64,000 nucleotides of DNA from NCBI RefSeq assembly GCF_013410775.1, contig NZ_JACCFH010000001.1:3720001-3784000 (forward strand). Direction: 5' to 3'. The position numbers and the translations under genes were made by a program. Within the stretch, counting starts at the first letter, position 1, and every line of letters starts with the position of its first letter. Under the pieces are notes generated by a model, which did no database searches, had not been told where the DNA came from, and was given only the letters and a program-made list of their open reading frames with translations. The stretch comes from Sphaerotilus montanus (GTDB lineage: Bacteria > Pseudomonadota > Gammaproteobacteria > Burkholderiales > Burkholderiaceae_C). Positions 1 to 8,995 of the stretch are shown piece by piece.

Positions 1-423
1 TGCCGCGAGCGGCCGGTTGCCGGCCTGGGCGAGCAGTGCCTGACGCTCCTCGGCCGGCAGGCTCTGGTACGCCTCCCAGCGGGTCTGGCGCTCCGTGGCG
101 GGCACCTTCCGCAACTCTTCGAAATTGATGCGCGCTGCATTGCGCTGGGTCGGACTCATGGTGGCCCATTCGACCATGCGTTCGTGCAGGCGCTCCTGCT
201 GCACCGCCGGGAGACCGGCGTAGCGGCTGGCGACGTCACGCCACTTCTGCTTGCGCTGGTTGTCGATCCCGTTCCACTGGCGCTGCAGTGGCTGGAGCGC
301 CTGACGTTCGCTGGCGCTGAGTTCCGTCCATGCCGGACCCGACGGACCAGCAGGCCGGCCTTGCGCAGCGACCTGCATCGAGAGCGCCAGTGTCAGCGTG
401 ACCAGCACCGTTTGAAATGCCAT
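1..423 (-). CDS. DUF3106 family exported protein (3' part cut by window edge)
   Basis: The reading frame starts at the ATG complementary to 421-423 and stays open to base 1, so 141 codons are seen and the C-terminus is missing. The N-terminus is a hydrophobic signal-like stretch (VLVTLTLALSM) followed by AAQG, suggesting export. The rest is rich in Trp, Arg, Gln and Glu with spaced W and R residues (QRQWNGIDNQRKQKWRDVA, then two related segments), the pattern I associate with DUF3106. It starts 4 bp after the DUF3619 stop and is the third gene of the operon headed by the ECF sigma factor. Function is unknown; a periplasmic partner or sensor of the sigma module is inference only. Confidence 0.75.
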   Translation of the reverse strand, partial: MAFQTVLVTLTLALSMQVAAQGRPAGPSGPAWTELSASERQALQPLQRQWNGIDNQRKQKWRDVASRYAGLPAVQQERLHERMVEWATMSPTQRNAARINFEELRKVPATERQTRWEAYQSLPAEERQALLAQAGNRPLAA

Positions 424-427
424 GGTC

Positions 428-979
428 TCAGCTTCCTGCAGAGGCGAGCAGGTCGGAGGGCGCTTCCGCCGGCGCCACGACCGGCACCAGCACTTCGGGC
501 GGGCGCCGCAGGAATTCGCCGAATCCTTCGTCGAGGTAGGCCGCCGGAGGCAGGTCGTCGCCGAGAAGCTCCGTGTCGATCTGGGCTGCGCGCGCGATCT
601 GCTCCCGGGACTCCCATTCGCCGAGGCCGCTCAGCCCCAGTGCGAGCACCAGGGTCGGCACCAGCCATCCCAGTCGGCTCCACCAGACCGATTCGCCCGG
701 GCCACCCATGCGTCCGAGCGCGACCGTGCCGGTGCGCACATCGACGCCAACGACCGAGATGTCCGACGCCGCCTCGGTCTGCGGGCGTTTGCTCGCCATC
801 GCCTGATGGCGGGCCTGCGCGAGTGCCTGCATGCGTGCCACACGCAATCGCTCGCTGATGTCATGCGGCAGCGACTGGGCGTCGGCTTCGAGGCGGGCGG
901 TCAGTCGCAACGCGAAGCGTGCCTCCAGGGCGTCTGCTTCTGCGGGCAGTCTGGTTCGTGCAGTCGACACGGTGTTCAC
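428..979 (-). CDS. DUF3619 family single-pass membrane protein, possible anti-sigma partner
   Basis: This 183-residue protein starts at a GTG that overlaps the sigma factor stop (GTGA), so the two are probably translationally coupled. Residues 1-95 are hydrophilic and Ala/Arg/Glu-rich, one membrane span lies at about 102-120 (GWLVPTLVLALGLSGLG), and about 60 residues follow. A soluble N-terminus plus one span, encoded directly after an ECF sigma factor, is the architecture of many membrane anti-sigma factors. That role is inferred from position and topology; I see no recognised anti-sigma or zinc-binding motif. The family (DUF3619) is uncharacterised as far as I know. Confidence 0.75.
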   Translation of the reverse strand: MNTVSTARTRLPAEADALEARFALRLTARLEADAQSLPHDISERLRVARMQALAQARHQAMASKRPQTEAASDISVVGVDVRTGTVALGRMGGPGESVWWSRLGWLVPTLVLALGLSGLGEWESREQIARAAQIDTELLGDDLPPAAYLDEGFGEFLRRPPEVLVPVVAPAEAPSDLLASAGS

Positions 980-1542
980 AGTGAAATTCCCTTGGCTTTG
1001 AGCGCTTTGGCCAATGCATGCACTGCGCGCGAACAGTGCGTCTTGACACTACCTTCCGAGCAGCCCATGGCCGCGGCTGTCTCGGCAACATCCATTTCCT
1101 CCCAGTAACGCATAAGGAAGGCTTCACGTTGACGAGTTGGCAGCGTCGAGACCGCTTCTTCGATGTGCTGCAAGGTCTGTACCCGTGCAAACGCACTGTC
1201 GGCACTTTCGGTATCGCCCGCGGTGGTTTCGGTGGCCAGGTGTTCCAGCAGATCGAAATCTGCATCGCCATCGGCGCCCTCGAAATCGGAGAAGTTCTTC
1301 AGGACGCCATTGCGCACCTTCTGGTGGCGAAACCAGTCCATCGTCGCGTTCGACAGGATGCGCTGGAACAGCATCGGCCACTCGCTGGTGGGCCGGTCTC
1401 CATAGCGTTGCGCCAGTCGAATCATCGCGTCCTGGACGATGTCGAGCGCGGCATCTTCATCACGCACCATGTAGACGGTGCGCTTGAAGGCGCGTTTTTC
1501 GACACTTTGCAGGAAGTCGGATAGTTCTTGATCTGCGGCCAA
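976..1542 (-). CDS. ECF-type RNA polymerase sigma factor
   Basis: The 188-residue protein has the two-domain form of group IV sigma factors. Region 2 lies around residues 20-85 (DIVQDAMIRLAQRYG, then FQRILSNATMDWFRHQKV for -10 recognition). Region 4 is about 130-185 with a helix-turn-helix (VAETAAAMGCSEGSVKTHCSR). It would direct core RNA polymerase to a dedicated promoter set. The start is a TTG with no clear Shine-Dalgarno; it is chosen because ELSDFLQSVEKRAFK looks like the usual N-terminus and no better upstream start is in frame. It heads the DUF3619/DUF3106 operon and is transcribed divergently from ilvB. The stimulus and regulon cannot be told from the sequence. Confidence 0.88.
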   Translation of the reverse strand: MAADQELSDFLQSVEKRAFKRTVYMVRDEDAALDIVQDAMIRLAQRYGDRPTSEWPMLFQRILSNATMDWFRHQKVRNGVLKNFSDFEGADGDADFDLLEHLATETTAGDTESADSAFARVQTLQHIEEAVSTLPTRQREAFLMRYWEEMDVAETAAAMGCSEGSVKTHCSRAVHALAKALKAKGISL

Positions 1543-1827
1543 GGAATTTGCGCCAGGTGGTGTCGGCGTGCAGTGTGGGCGGGGGAGCCGAGGGTGTCGG
1601 GTCAGCGGCCGCGATTATGGCACCCGCTGCCTTTGCGGCGTCGTGCAGCAAGGCGCTCCCCAAGAGTGCGATAATCCCGCCTTCGCACGACGCGTGCAAT
1701 GGTCTGCGCCGATCGCCCGACCCGGGAGACCGCGTGAACGACCCCCCGGCACCGATCCCACCCCACGAGGGCGCGGGGAGGCGCACCGATCGATTTTCGT
1801 CAGAGAAAACCCGAAAGGTTCATCCAA
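1543..1827. other. Intergenic region between divergent sigma factor and ilvB
   Basis: This 285-bp gap must hold promoters for both the ECF sigma operon (minus) and ilvB (plus). A -10-like GATAAT lies at 1670-1675 on the plus strand, but I find no convincing -35 at 16-18 bp. I looked for an ilv leader peptide rich in Ile, Val or Leu codons followed by a terminator and did not find one. AAAGG just upstream of the ilvB ATG is its likely ribosome binding site. Confidence 0.4.
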
Positions 1828-3612
1828 ATGGACATGTCTGCTGCTGAACAAAAGCGTGCCGCCTCGACGGCCACTGCCACGCGCGACACCGCGCCCGCTG
1901 CCGAGATCAATGGTTCGGAAATCCTGGTCCGCAGTCTGCAGGCCGAAAACGTCGAATTCATCTGGGGCTATCCCGGTGGATCGGTGCTCTACATCTACGA
2001 CGCGCTCTACAAGCAAGAGACGATCCAGCACGTTCTGGTGCGCCACGAGCAGGCGGCGGTGCATGCTGCGGACGGCTATGCCCGTGCGACCGGCAACGTC
2101 GGCGTGGCCCTGGTCACGTCCGGCCCCGGCGTCACCAATGCGGTGACCGGCATCGCCACGGCGTACATGGACTCCATCCCGATGGTGATCATCACCGGGC
2201 AGGTGCCTACGGCCGCGATCGGTCTGGACGCCTTCCAGGAGTGCGACACCGTCGGCATCACGCGTCCGGTCGTCAAGCACAACTTCCTGGTGAAGGACGT
2301 GCGCGATCTGGCCGTCACCATCAAGAAGGCCTTCCACATCGCCCGCACTGGCCGCCCCGGTCCCGTGGTCGTGGACATTCCGAAGGATGTGTCGCTGAAG
2401 ATGGCCGCATTCCACTATCCGGAAACGGTCGAGATGCGCTCGTACAACCCGGTGCGCAAGGGCCATGGCGGCCAGATCCGCAAGGCGGTCGCGCTGCTGC
2501 TGTCGGCCAAGCGCCCCTATATCTACACCGGCGGCGGCGTGATCCTGGGCAATGCCTCGGCCGAGCTGCGCGAGCTGGTCGATCTGCTGGGCTATCCGGT
2601 CACGAACACGCTGATGGGTCTGGGCGCCACGCCGTCCACCGATCCGCGTTTCCTCGGCATGCTGGGCATGCACGGCACCTACGAAGCCAACATGACGATG
2701 CAGAACTGCGACGTCCTGCTGGCAGTCGGTGCACGCTTCGATGACCGCGTGATCGGCAACCCGAAGCACTTCGCCTCGGTCGAGCGCAAGATCATCCACA
2801 TCGACATCGACCCGTCGTCGATCTCCAAGCGCGTCAAGGTGGACATCCCCATCGTCGGCGACGTGAAGGACGTGCTGCAGGAGCTGATCACCCAGATCCG
2901 CGAGCACCAGCAGCGTGCCGAGCCGGCCGCGATGAACGCCTGGTGGGCGCAGATCAACGAGTGGCGTGGTCGCGAGTGCCTGAAGTACAAGAACTCCGAC
3001 GAGGTCATCAAGCCGCAGTACGTGGTCGAGACCCTCTGGAACCTGACCCGCGGCCGTGACACCTACATCACGTCCGACGTCGGCCAGCACCAGATGTGGG
3101 CGGCGCAGTACTTCGGCTTCGACGAGCCGCGTCGCTGGATCAACTCCGGCGGTCTGGGCACGATGGGTGTCGGTCTGCCGTACGCGATGGGCATCAAGCT
3201 GGCCAAGCCCGAGTCGGACGTGTTCTGCATCACCGGCGAAGGCTCGATCCAGATGTGCATCCAGGAGCTGTCGACCTGCCAGCAGTACCAGACGCCGGTC
3301 AAGGTCATCAGCCTGAACAACCGCTACCTGGGCATGGTGCGCCAGTGGCAGGAACTGGACTACCAGGGCCGCTACTCGCACAGCTACATGGACGCGCTGC
3401 CGGACTTCGTGAAGCTGGCCGAGGCCTATGGCCACGTCGGCATCAAGATCGAGAAGCCCTCCGAGGTCGAACCGGCCCTGAAGGAGCTGATCCGCCTGAA
3501 GGACCGCACCGTGTTCCTCGATGTGCGCACCGACCGGACCGAGAACGTCTGGCCGATGGTCAAGGCGGGCAAGGGCATCTCCGAGATGCTGCTGGGCTCC
3601 GAGGACCTGTGA
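1828..3612 (+). CDS. ilvB: Acetolactate synthase (AHAS) large catalytic subunit
   Basis: ThDP-dependent enzyme that condenses pyruvate with pyruvate or 2-oxobutyrate, the first common step of valine, leucine and isoleucine synthesis. The 594 residues carry an N-terminal Ala/Thr-rich extension of about 27, then the Pyr domain with the catalytic Glu at residue 74 (VRHEQAAVHAADGYAR), the central domain, and the PP domain with the Mg/ThDP motif ITGEGSIQMC followed by SLNNRYLG. The motif reads GEG where textbook GDG is expected. It starts the ilvB-ilvH-ilvC series; ilvH follows after about 107 bp. The ATG at 1828 is preceded by AAAGG at suitable distance. Confidence 0.96.
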   Translation: MDMSAAEQKRAASTATATRDTAPAAEINGSEILVRSLQAENVEFIWGYPGGSVLYIYDALYKQETIQHVLVRHEQAAVHAADGYARATGNVGVALVTSGPGVTNAVTGIATAYMDSIPMVIITGQVPTAAIGLDAFQECDTVGITRPVVKHNFLVKDVRDLAVTIKKAFHIARTGRPGPVVVDIPKDVSLKMAAFHYPETVEMRSYNPVRKGHGGQIRKAVALLLSAKRPYIYTGGGVILGNASAELRELVDLLGYPVTNTLMGLGATPSTDPRFLGMLGMHGTYEANMTMQNCDVLLAVGARFDDRVIGNPKHFASVERKIIHIDIDPSSISKRVKVDIPIVGDVKDVLQELITQIREHQQRAEPAAMNAWWAQINEWRGRECLKYKNSDEVIKPQYVVETLWNLTRGRDTYITSDVGQHQMWAAQYFGFDEPRRWINSGGLGTMGVGLPYAMGIKLAKPESDVFCITGEGSIQMCIQELSTCQQYQTPVKVISLNNRYLGMVRQWQELDYQGRYSHSYMDALPDFVKLAEAYGHVGIKIEKPSEVEPALKELIRLKDRTVFLDVRTDRTENVWPMVKAGKGISEMLLGSEDL

Positions 3613-3719
3613 CGCACCAGGGGCGCTGAGCCCCTTCCATCCGACCGATTGTGGACAGGCGCATGGGGTGCGCCGGCGGTTACCGCTGCCGGTGTGCGGC
3701 CCATGGCCAGGAGACCGAC

Positions 3720-4211
3720 ATGAAACACATCATTGCCCTCTTGCTGGAGAACGAAGCCGGCGCGCTGTCGCGCGTGGTCGGCCTGTTCTCGGCCCGTGGC
3801 TACAACATCGAGAGCCTGACGGTCGCGCCGACCGAGGACGCCTCGCTGTCGCGCATGACCATCGTCACCAGTGGCTCCGACGAGGTCATCGAGCAGATCA
3901 CCAAGCACCTGAACCGCCTGATCGAGGTGGTGAAGGTGGTGGACCTGACCGAAGGCAGCTTCACCGCCCGTGAGCTGATGCTCATCAAGGTGCGCGCCGT
4001 CGGCAAGGAACGCGAGGAGATGATGCGGCTGGCCGACATCTTCCGCGGCCGCATCATCGACGTGACCGACAAGAGCTACACCATCGAGCTGACGGGTGAC
4101 TCCGACAAGCTCGATGCCTTCATCCAGGCGGTGGACCGCACCGCCATCCTAGAAACCGTGCGCACCGGTACCAGCGGGATCGGGCGCGGTGAGCGCATCC
4201 TGCGTGTTTGA
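3720..4211 (+). CDS. ilvH: Acetolactate synthase small regulatory subunit
   Basis: Regulatory partner of IlvB that activates the catalytic subunit and confers valine feedback inhibition. The 163-residue product starts with an ACT domain (HIIALLLENEAGALSRVVGL, then ARGYNIESLTV) and ends with the ALS small-subunit C-domain (ELMLIKVRA to the end). The ATG at 3720 is chosen over an in-frame ATG at 3651 because the extra 23 residues resemble no family N-terminus and AGGAG sits just upstream of 3720. It lies between ilvB and ilvC on the same strand. Confidence 0.95.
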   Translation: MKHIIALLLENEAGALSRVVGLFSARGYNIESLTVAPTEDASLSRMTIVTSGSDEVIEQITKHLNRLIEVVKVVDLTEGSFTARELMLIKVRAVGKEREEMMRLADIFRGRIIDVTDKSYTIELTGDSDKLDAFIQAVDRTAILETVRTGTSGIGRGERILRV

Positions 4212-5264
<1,053 letters not shown>

Positions 5265-5321
5265 TGTGACGGCGTGCGGGCAGGCCCCGCACCTGTACGG
5301 TCCGCGATGGACTGTGGCAAG

Positions 5322-5347
5322 GCAGCGCTTCGGCGCTGCTTTTTTTT
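5322..5347 (+). terminator. Intrinsic terminator after ilvC
   Basis: GCAGCGC (5322-5328) pairs with GCGCTGC (5333-5339) across a TTCG tetraloop, followed directly by eight T residues. This is a textbook Rho-independent terminator ending the ilv transcript before the methyltransferase gene. Confidence 0.93.
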
Positions 5348-5430
5348 GCCTGGACCTCACCTGAGAAGGTGGTTTTGCCGATGTTGTGTAATTATTTGTT
5401 TCATAACATCACCAGCTTCAGGAGTATTCC

Positions 5431-6219
5431 ATGCCCCAGGCCCGCGCCGTCACCCGGTGGGAGGAGTTCTATGGTTCGACCGAGGTCGTGCGCCGCTATG
5501 CGCAGCAGTCGCACCTGCAAGTTCCCGAGCGGGTCATCTTCGACACGGCCATCGGTGCGGCCCTGTCGCACGGCGATCTGCTGGACCTCGGTGTCGGTGG
5601 TGGCCGCACGACGATGGAACTCGCGCACCGCTGCCAGCGCTATGTGGGGGCCGACTACGCGGAGCCGATGGTGCGGGCCTGTCGCGAGCGGTTCAGTGAC
5701 CTGATCGTCCGGCATGGCTTGCGCTTCGACGTCGTCGACGCCCGGGCGATGCCTTACGAGGATGCATCGTTCGACATCGTGCTGTTCAGCTTCAATGGCA
5801 TCGATCTGGTGGGCGCCGATGCGCGGGCGACGGCGCTGGCCGAGTGTCGCCGGGTCCTGCGTCCGGGCGGGCACCTGGTCTATTCCTCGCACAACCTGAA
5901 CTGGATGGACAGTCGGTGGGGCATCCGCTGGCAGGGTCTGCGCGACTATGTCGAAACCCAGCGCTTCTGGTCGCGGATGCGGCATCTCAACCGCGGCGTG
6001 TGGCCGATTGCCGAGCGTGCATGGGTCGAACTGCTCGACCCGCTGGCGGGTGGGCGCAACTACTACGTGCGTCCGTCGGAACTGGTCCGGCAGACGCTGG
6101 AGCAGGGCTTCGATGGTCTTCGGCTCTACGATCTGCGCGGTCGGCAGATCGACGATCTACAGCAGCGCGCGCGATTGACGGACCCGTGGGTGTACGTGCA
6201 CGCCCGCGCTTCGCGATAA
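5431..6219 (+). CDS. Class I SAM-dependent methyltransferase, unknown substrate
   Basis: The 262-residue protein has the class I methyltransferase fold: motif I LLDLGVGGGRT (about 50-60), the acidic loop YVGADYAEPMV, motif II/III VVDARAMPYEDASFDIVLFS and RRVLRPGGHLVYSSHN. The C-terminal third is not one I recognise, so the substrate is unknown. The ATG at 5431 has AGGAG 8 bp upstream. It sits after the ilvC terminator in an AT-richer patch that may hold its own promoter, and 8 bp before pssA, so co-transcription with phospholipid synthesis is likely. A role in lipid or quinone methylation is conceivable from context but not shown. Confidence 0.85.
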   Translation: MPQARAVTRWEEFYGSTEVVRRYAQQSHLQVPERVIFDTAIGAALSHGDLLDLGVGGGRTTMELAHRCQRYVGADYAEPMVRACRERFSDLIVRHGLRFDVVDARAMPYEDASFDIVLFSFNGIDLVGADARATALAECRRVLRPGGHLVYSSHNLNWMDSRWGIRWQGLRDYVETQRFWSRMRHLNRGVWPIAERAWVELLDPLAGGRNYYVRPSELVRQTLEQGFDGLRLYDLRGRQIDDLQQRARLTDPWVYVHARASR

Positions 6220-6227
6220 TCCATTCC

Positions 6228-7070
6228 ATGAACGATCAACTCTCGACAGACCGTCCCGACCCCCTGGACGAACTGGATGGCCCGGCGCCGAGCCGTCCCC
6301 GCCGCAAAGGCATCTACATCCTTCCCAACCTGTTCACGCTGGCGGGTCTGTTCGGTGGCTTCTACGCCGTCGTGATGGCCATGAACGGGCGCTTCGACCA
6401 GGCCGCGATCGGCGTGTTCTGCGCGATGGTGCTCGACAGCCTCGACGGCCGGGTCGCGCGCATGACCAACACCCAGAGCGCCTTTGGCGAGCAGATGGAC
6501 AGCCTGGCCGACATGGTGTCGTTCGGTGCCGCTCCTGCGCTCATCGTCTACGAATGGGCGCTGCGCGGCCTGGGCAAGCTGGGCTGGCTGGCCGCGTTTG
6601 TCTATTGCGCGGGGGCTGCGCTGCGTCTGGCGCGCTTCAATACCAACATCGGCGTGGTCGACAAGCGTTTCTTCCAGGGGCTGCCCAGTCCGGCGGCGGC
6701 GGCGCTGGTCACCGGCCTGATCTGGGTGATGGACGACATGGGCTACAAGGGCGTGCGAGACATCCCCTGGCTGACCTGGCTGGCCTTTGCGCTGACCCTG
6801 TATGCCGGCCTCACCATGGTCACCAACGTGCCGTTCTACAGCTTCAAGGACGTGAACTTCAAGCGCACGGTGCCCTTCATCGTCATCGTGGCGATTGCGC
6901 TCGGCATCGCCGTCATCACCTACCACCCGCCGCTGGTGCTGTTCGGCGTGTTCATCGTCTATGGCATCTCGGGCTATGTGGTCTACGCGATCAAGAAGTC
7001 GCATGGCCGACCGGTGAGCGTGATCGCGACCTCCACCGACGAGCCTGACGAAGAAGGTCTGCACCGCTGA
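6228..7070 (+). CDS. pssA: CDP-diacylglycerol-serine O-phosphatidyltransferase
   Basis: Inner-membrane enzyme making phosphatidylserine from CDP-diacylglycerol and serine, the precursor of phosphatidylethanolamine. The CDP-alcohol phosphotransferase signature is complete: DGRVAR, eight residues, G, three, D, three, D (DGRVARMTNTQSAFGEQMD continuing SLAD). Several hydrophobic spans surround it (ILPNLFTLAGLFGGFYAVVM, LTWLAFALTLYAGLTMV, FIVIVAIALGIAVI, GVFIVYGISGYVVYAI), fitting the 280-residue integral membrane type rather than the peripheral E. coli type. The ATG at 6228 follows the methyltransferase stop by 8 bp. A psd gene, often next to it in related genomes, is not in the window. Confidence 0.93.
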   Translation: MNDQLSTDRPDPLDELDGPAPSRPRRKGIYILPNLFTLAGLFGGFYAVVMAMNGRFDQAAIGVFCAMVLDSLDGRVARMTNTQSAFGEQMDSLADMVSFGAAPALIVYEWALRGLGKLGWLAAFVYCAGAALRLARFNTNIGVVDKRFFQGLPSPAAAALVTGLIWVMDDMGYKGVRDIPWLTWLAFALTLYAGLTMVTNVPFYSFKDVNFKRTVPFIVIVAIALGIAVITYHPPLVLFGVFIVYGISGYVVYAIKKSHGRPVSVIATSTDEPDEEGLHR

Positions 7071-7088
7071 AGTGCCGTGGCTGCGTGC

Positions 7089-7094
7089 TATAGT
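7089..7094 (+). promoter_or_regulatory. Candidate -10 box for the leuA leader transcript
   Basis: TATAGT lies seven bases before the ATG of the leader ORF. Initiation 6-8 bp downstream of a -10 box would fall on or next to that ATG. No good -35 hexamer is seen at 16-18 bp, so the call rests on the -10 and on the attenuator that follows. Confidence 0.45.
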
Positions 7095-7100
7095 GATTTG

Positions 7101-7160
7101 ATGATCTGCGTTGTCCGCTTCTTCTCGCTGCGACTACTAGGAGTGCCCCGGGCGCGCTGA
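7101..7160 (+). CDS. leuL: leuA leader peptide (19 aa, attenuation peptide)
   Basis: A 19-codon ORF reading [19 protein letters not shown]. It holds a CTG-CGA-CTA-CTA run at 7128-7139; CTA is a very rare Leu codon in this GC-rich DNA, as in the control codons of classical leu leader peptides. It also has three Val codons, two adjacent. It ends 28 bp before a perfect terminator hairpin and about 120 bp before leuA. No Shine-Dalgarno precedes the ATG, and the likely transcription start falls at the ATG, so it may be translated leaderless. The peptide is a translation sensor with no expected function of its own. Confidence 0.78.
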   Translation: MICVVRFFSLRLLGVPRAR

Positions 7161-7206
7161 TCAGTCACATCTGTACCCTTTGTGGATCAACGGCCCGCCT
7201 CAGCGC
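7154..7206 (+). promoter_or_regulatory. Candidate antiterminator pairing in the leuA leader
   Basis: GCGCTGA at 7154-7160, which includes the leader stop codon, is exactly complementary to TCAGCGC at 7200-7206 in the loop of the terminator hairpin. A ribosome stalled at the CTA codons would leave most of the first segment free, while one at the stop codon would cover it. A second hairpin starts at the stop codon: TGATC at 7158-7162 and CACA at 7166-7169 pair with TGTGGATCA at 7181-7189. Which pairing acts as antiterminator or pause structure is inference. Confidence 0.4.
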
Positions 7207-7229
7207 AACGCAGCGGGCCGTTTGTATTT
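7189..7229 (+). terminator. Attenuator terminator upstream of leuA
   Basis: AACGGCCCGC (7189-7198) pairs perfectly over 10 bp with GCGGGCCGTT (7213-7222) across a 14-nt loop. A T-rich tract follows (TTTGTATTT, 7221-7229). The hairpin lies between the leader ORF and leuA in the direction of transcription, as expected of an attenuator. Confidence 0.88.
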
Positions 7230-7279
7230 GTGGTGCGGCGTTGCAGGATCCTCGACTCCTACCCGATCGTCACACCCCC

Positions 7280-8995
7280 ATGAGCATGTTGAGCAACCCC
7301 GCCGAGAAATACCGCCCGTTCGCCCCGGTGCGCCTGACCGACCGCACCTGGCCCGATGCCGTGCTGACGCAGACCCCGGTCTGGTGCAGCGTCGATCTGC
7401 GCGATGGCAACCAGGCCCTGATCGAGCCCATGGACAGCGAGCGCAAGCTGCGCATGTTCGAGCTGCTGGTGCGCATCGGCTTCAAGGAGATCGAGGTCGG
7501 ATTCCCGTCGGCGTCGCAGACGGACTTCGATTTTGTGCGCCGGCTCATCGAGCAGCGCCGCATCCCCGACGACGTCACCATCCAGGTGCTGACCCAGGCC
7601 CGCGAGCACCTGATCGACCGGACGTTCGAGGCGGTGCAAGGCGCGCCCCGCGTGGTCGTGCATGTCTACAACGCCACCGCCCCGGTGATGCGCCGCGTGG
7701 TGCTGGGGCTGGACGAGGACGGCATCGTCGATCTCGCCGTCACCCACGCGCAGATGATCCGCGACCGCGCTGCGCAGCACCCCGAGACGCACTGGACCTT
7801 CGAGTACTCGCCCGAGATGTTCTCCGGCACTGAACTCGCGTTCTCCTGCCGCGTGGTGGATGCGGTCACCGCCGTCTGGCAGCCGACGCCCGCGCACAAG
7901 TGCATCATCAACCTGCCGTCGACGGTGGAGCACTCGACGCCGAACATCTTCGCCGACATGGTCGAGTGGATGCACCGCCACCTCGCCCGGCGCGACGCGA
8001 TCGTGCTGTCGGTCCACCCGCACAACGACCGCGGCACCGGCACGGCCGCCGGCGAGCTGGCGCTGATGGCCGGCGCGGACCGCATCGAAGGCTGCCTGTT
8101 CGGCAATGGTGAGCGCACCGGCAATGTCGACCTGGTCAACATCGCGCTCAACCTCTACACCCAGGGCGTGGCGCCGGGGCTGGACTTCTCCGACATCGAC
8201 GCCATCCGTCGCACGGTCGAGCACTGCAACCAGCTGCCGGTCCACCCGCGTCATCCGTACGTGGGCGATCTGGTCTACACCTCGTTCTCCGGCTCGCACC
8301 AGGACGCGATCAAGAAGGCGTTCGCGGCCCGGCGCGAGGGCGAGCTCTGGGACATGCCCTATCTGCCGATCGACCCGAAAGACCTGGGTCGCAGCTACGA
8401 GGCGGTGATCCGCGTCAACAGCCAGTCGGGCAAGGGCGGCATCGCGTATCTGCTGGAGGCCGAATACGGGCTGGAGTTGCCGCGGCGGCTGCAGATCGAG
8501 TTCAGCCAGGCGGTGCAGGCGGTGACCGACGGCGAGGGCCGCGAGGTGGTGGCCGCCGACCTGTGGGCGATCTTCTCGCGCGAATATGGCCTGGAGCAGC
8601 GCTCGACCGATCTGCGTGGCCTGCACCAGCAGGACGTCGCGCCGGACGGCTCGGTGCGTGTCAGCGCCGACTGGCATGGCCCGAACGGCTGGCAAGCCTT
8701 GAGCGGGCAGGGCAACGGGCCGCTCGACGCCTTCGTTGCGGCACTCGGTGCGGCGACTGGCCAGTCGATCGAGGTGCTCGATTACCACGAGCATGCGATC
8801 GGGGCTGGCGCGGGTGCGCGGGCGGCGGCCTTCGTCGAAGTGCGCATTGACCAGGGTCCGGCCTGCTTCGGCGTGGGCATCGATGCCAACATCGTGACGG
8901 CCTCGCTCCATGCCGTGCTGTCGGGCTGGACACGTGCCCGCCAGCGCCACCAGACCGCCACCCGGACGGGTGCGGCTGAAGAAACGATCTCCTGA
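7280..8995 (+). CDS. leuA: 2-isopropylmalate synthase, yeast/actinobacterial-type (first of two)
   Basis: Condenses acetyl-CoA with 2-oxoisovalerate, the committed step to leucine. The roughly 571-residue protein has the second, longer LeuA architecture: N-terminal [14 protein letters not shown], catalytic DLRDGNQAL, metal motif [24 protein letters not shown], then a C-terminal LeuA regulatory domain. This resembles the subgroup known from yeast, actinobacteria and many proteobacteria rather than the E. coli form. ATG 7280 is preferred; ATG 7286 is possible and no clear Shine-Dalgarno is seen. Expression is probably controlled by the upstream attenuator. A second, dissimilar leuA follows 42 bp downstream. 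Confidence 0.93.
   Translation: MSMLSNPAEKYRPFAPVRLTDRTWPDAVLTQTPVWCSVDLRDGNQALIEPMDSERKLRMFELLVRIGFKEIEVGFPSASQTDFDFVRRLIEQRRIPDDVTIQVLTQAREHLIDRTFEAVQGAPRVVVHVYNATAPVMRRVVLGLDEDGIVDLAVTHAQMIRDRAAQHPETHWTFEYSPEMFSGTELAFSCRVVDAVTAVWQPTPAHKCIINLPSTVEHSTPNIFADMVEWMHRHLARRDAIVLSVHPHNDRGTGTAAGELALMAGADRIEGCLFGNGERTGNVDLVNIALNLYTQGVAPGLDFSDIDAIRRTVEHCNQLPVHPRHPYVGDLVYTSFSGSHQDAIKKAFAARREGELWDMPYLPIDPKDLGRSYEAVIRVNSQSGKGGIAYLLEAEYGLELPRRLQIEFSQAVQAVTDGEGREVVAADLWAIFSREYGLEQRSTDLRGLHQQDVAPDGSVRVSADWHGPNGWQALSGQGNGPLDAFVAALGAATGQSIEVLDYHEHAIGAGAGARAAAFVEVRIDQGPACFGVGIDANIVTASLHAVLSGWTRARQRHQTATRTGAAEETIS

Noticed and set aside
1699-1737. A 12-codon ORF upstream of ilvB as an attenuation leader
   Set aside because: It has only one Val and no Ile or Leu codons, and no terminator hairpin follows before ilvB.
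6215-6220. GATAAT as a pssA promoter
   Set aside because: It lies only 8 bp before the pssA ATG and contains the methyltransferase stop codon; co-transcription is simpler.
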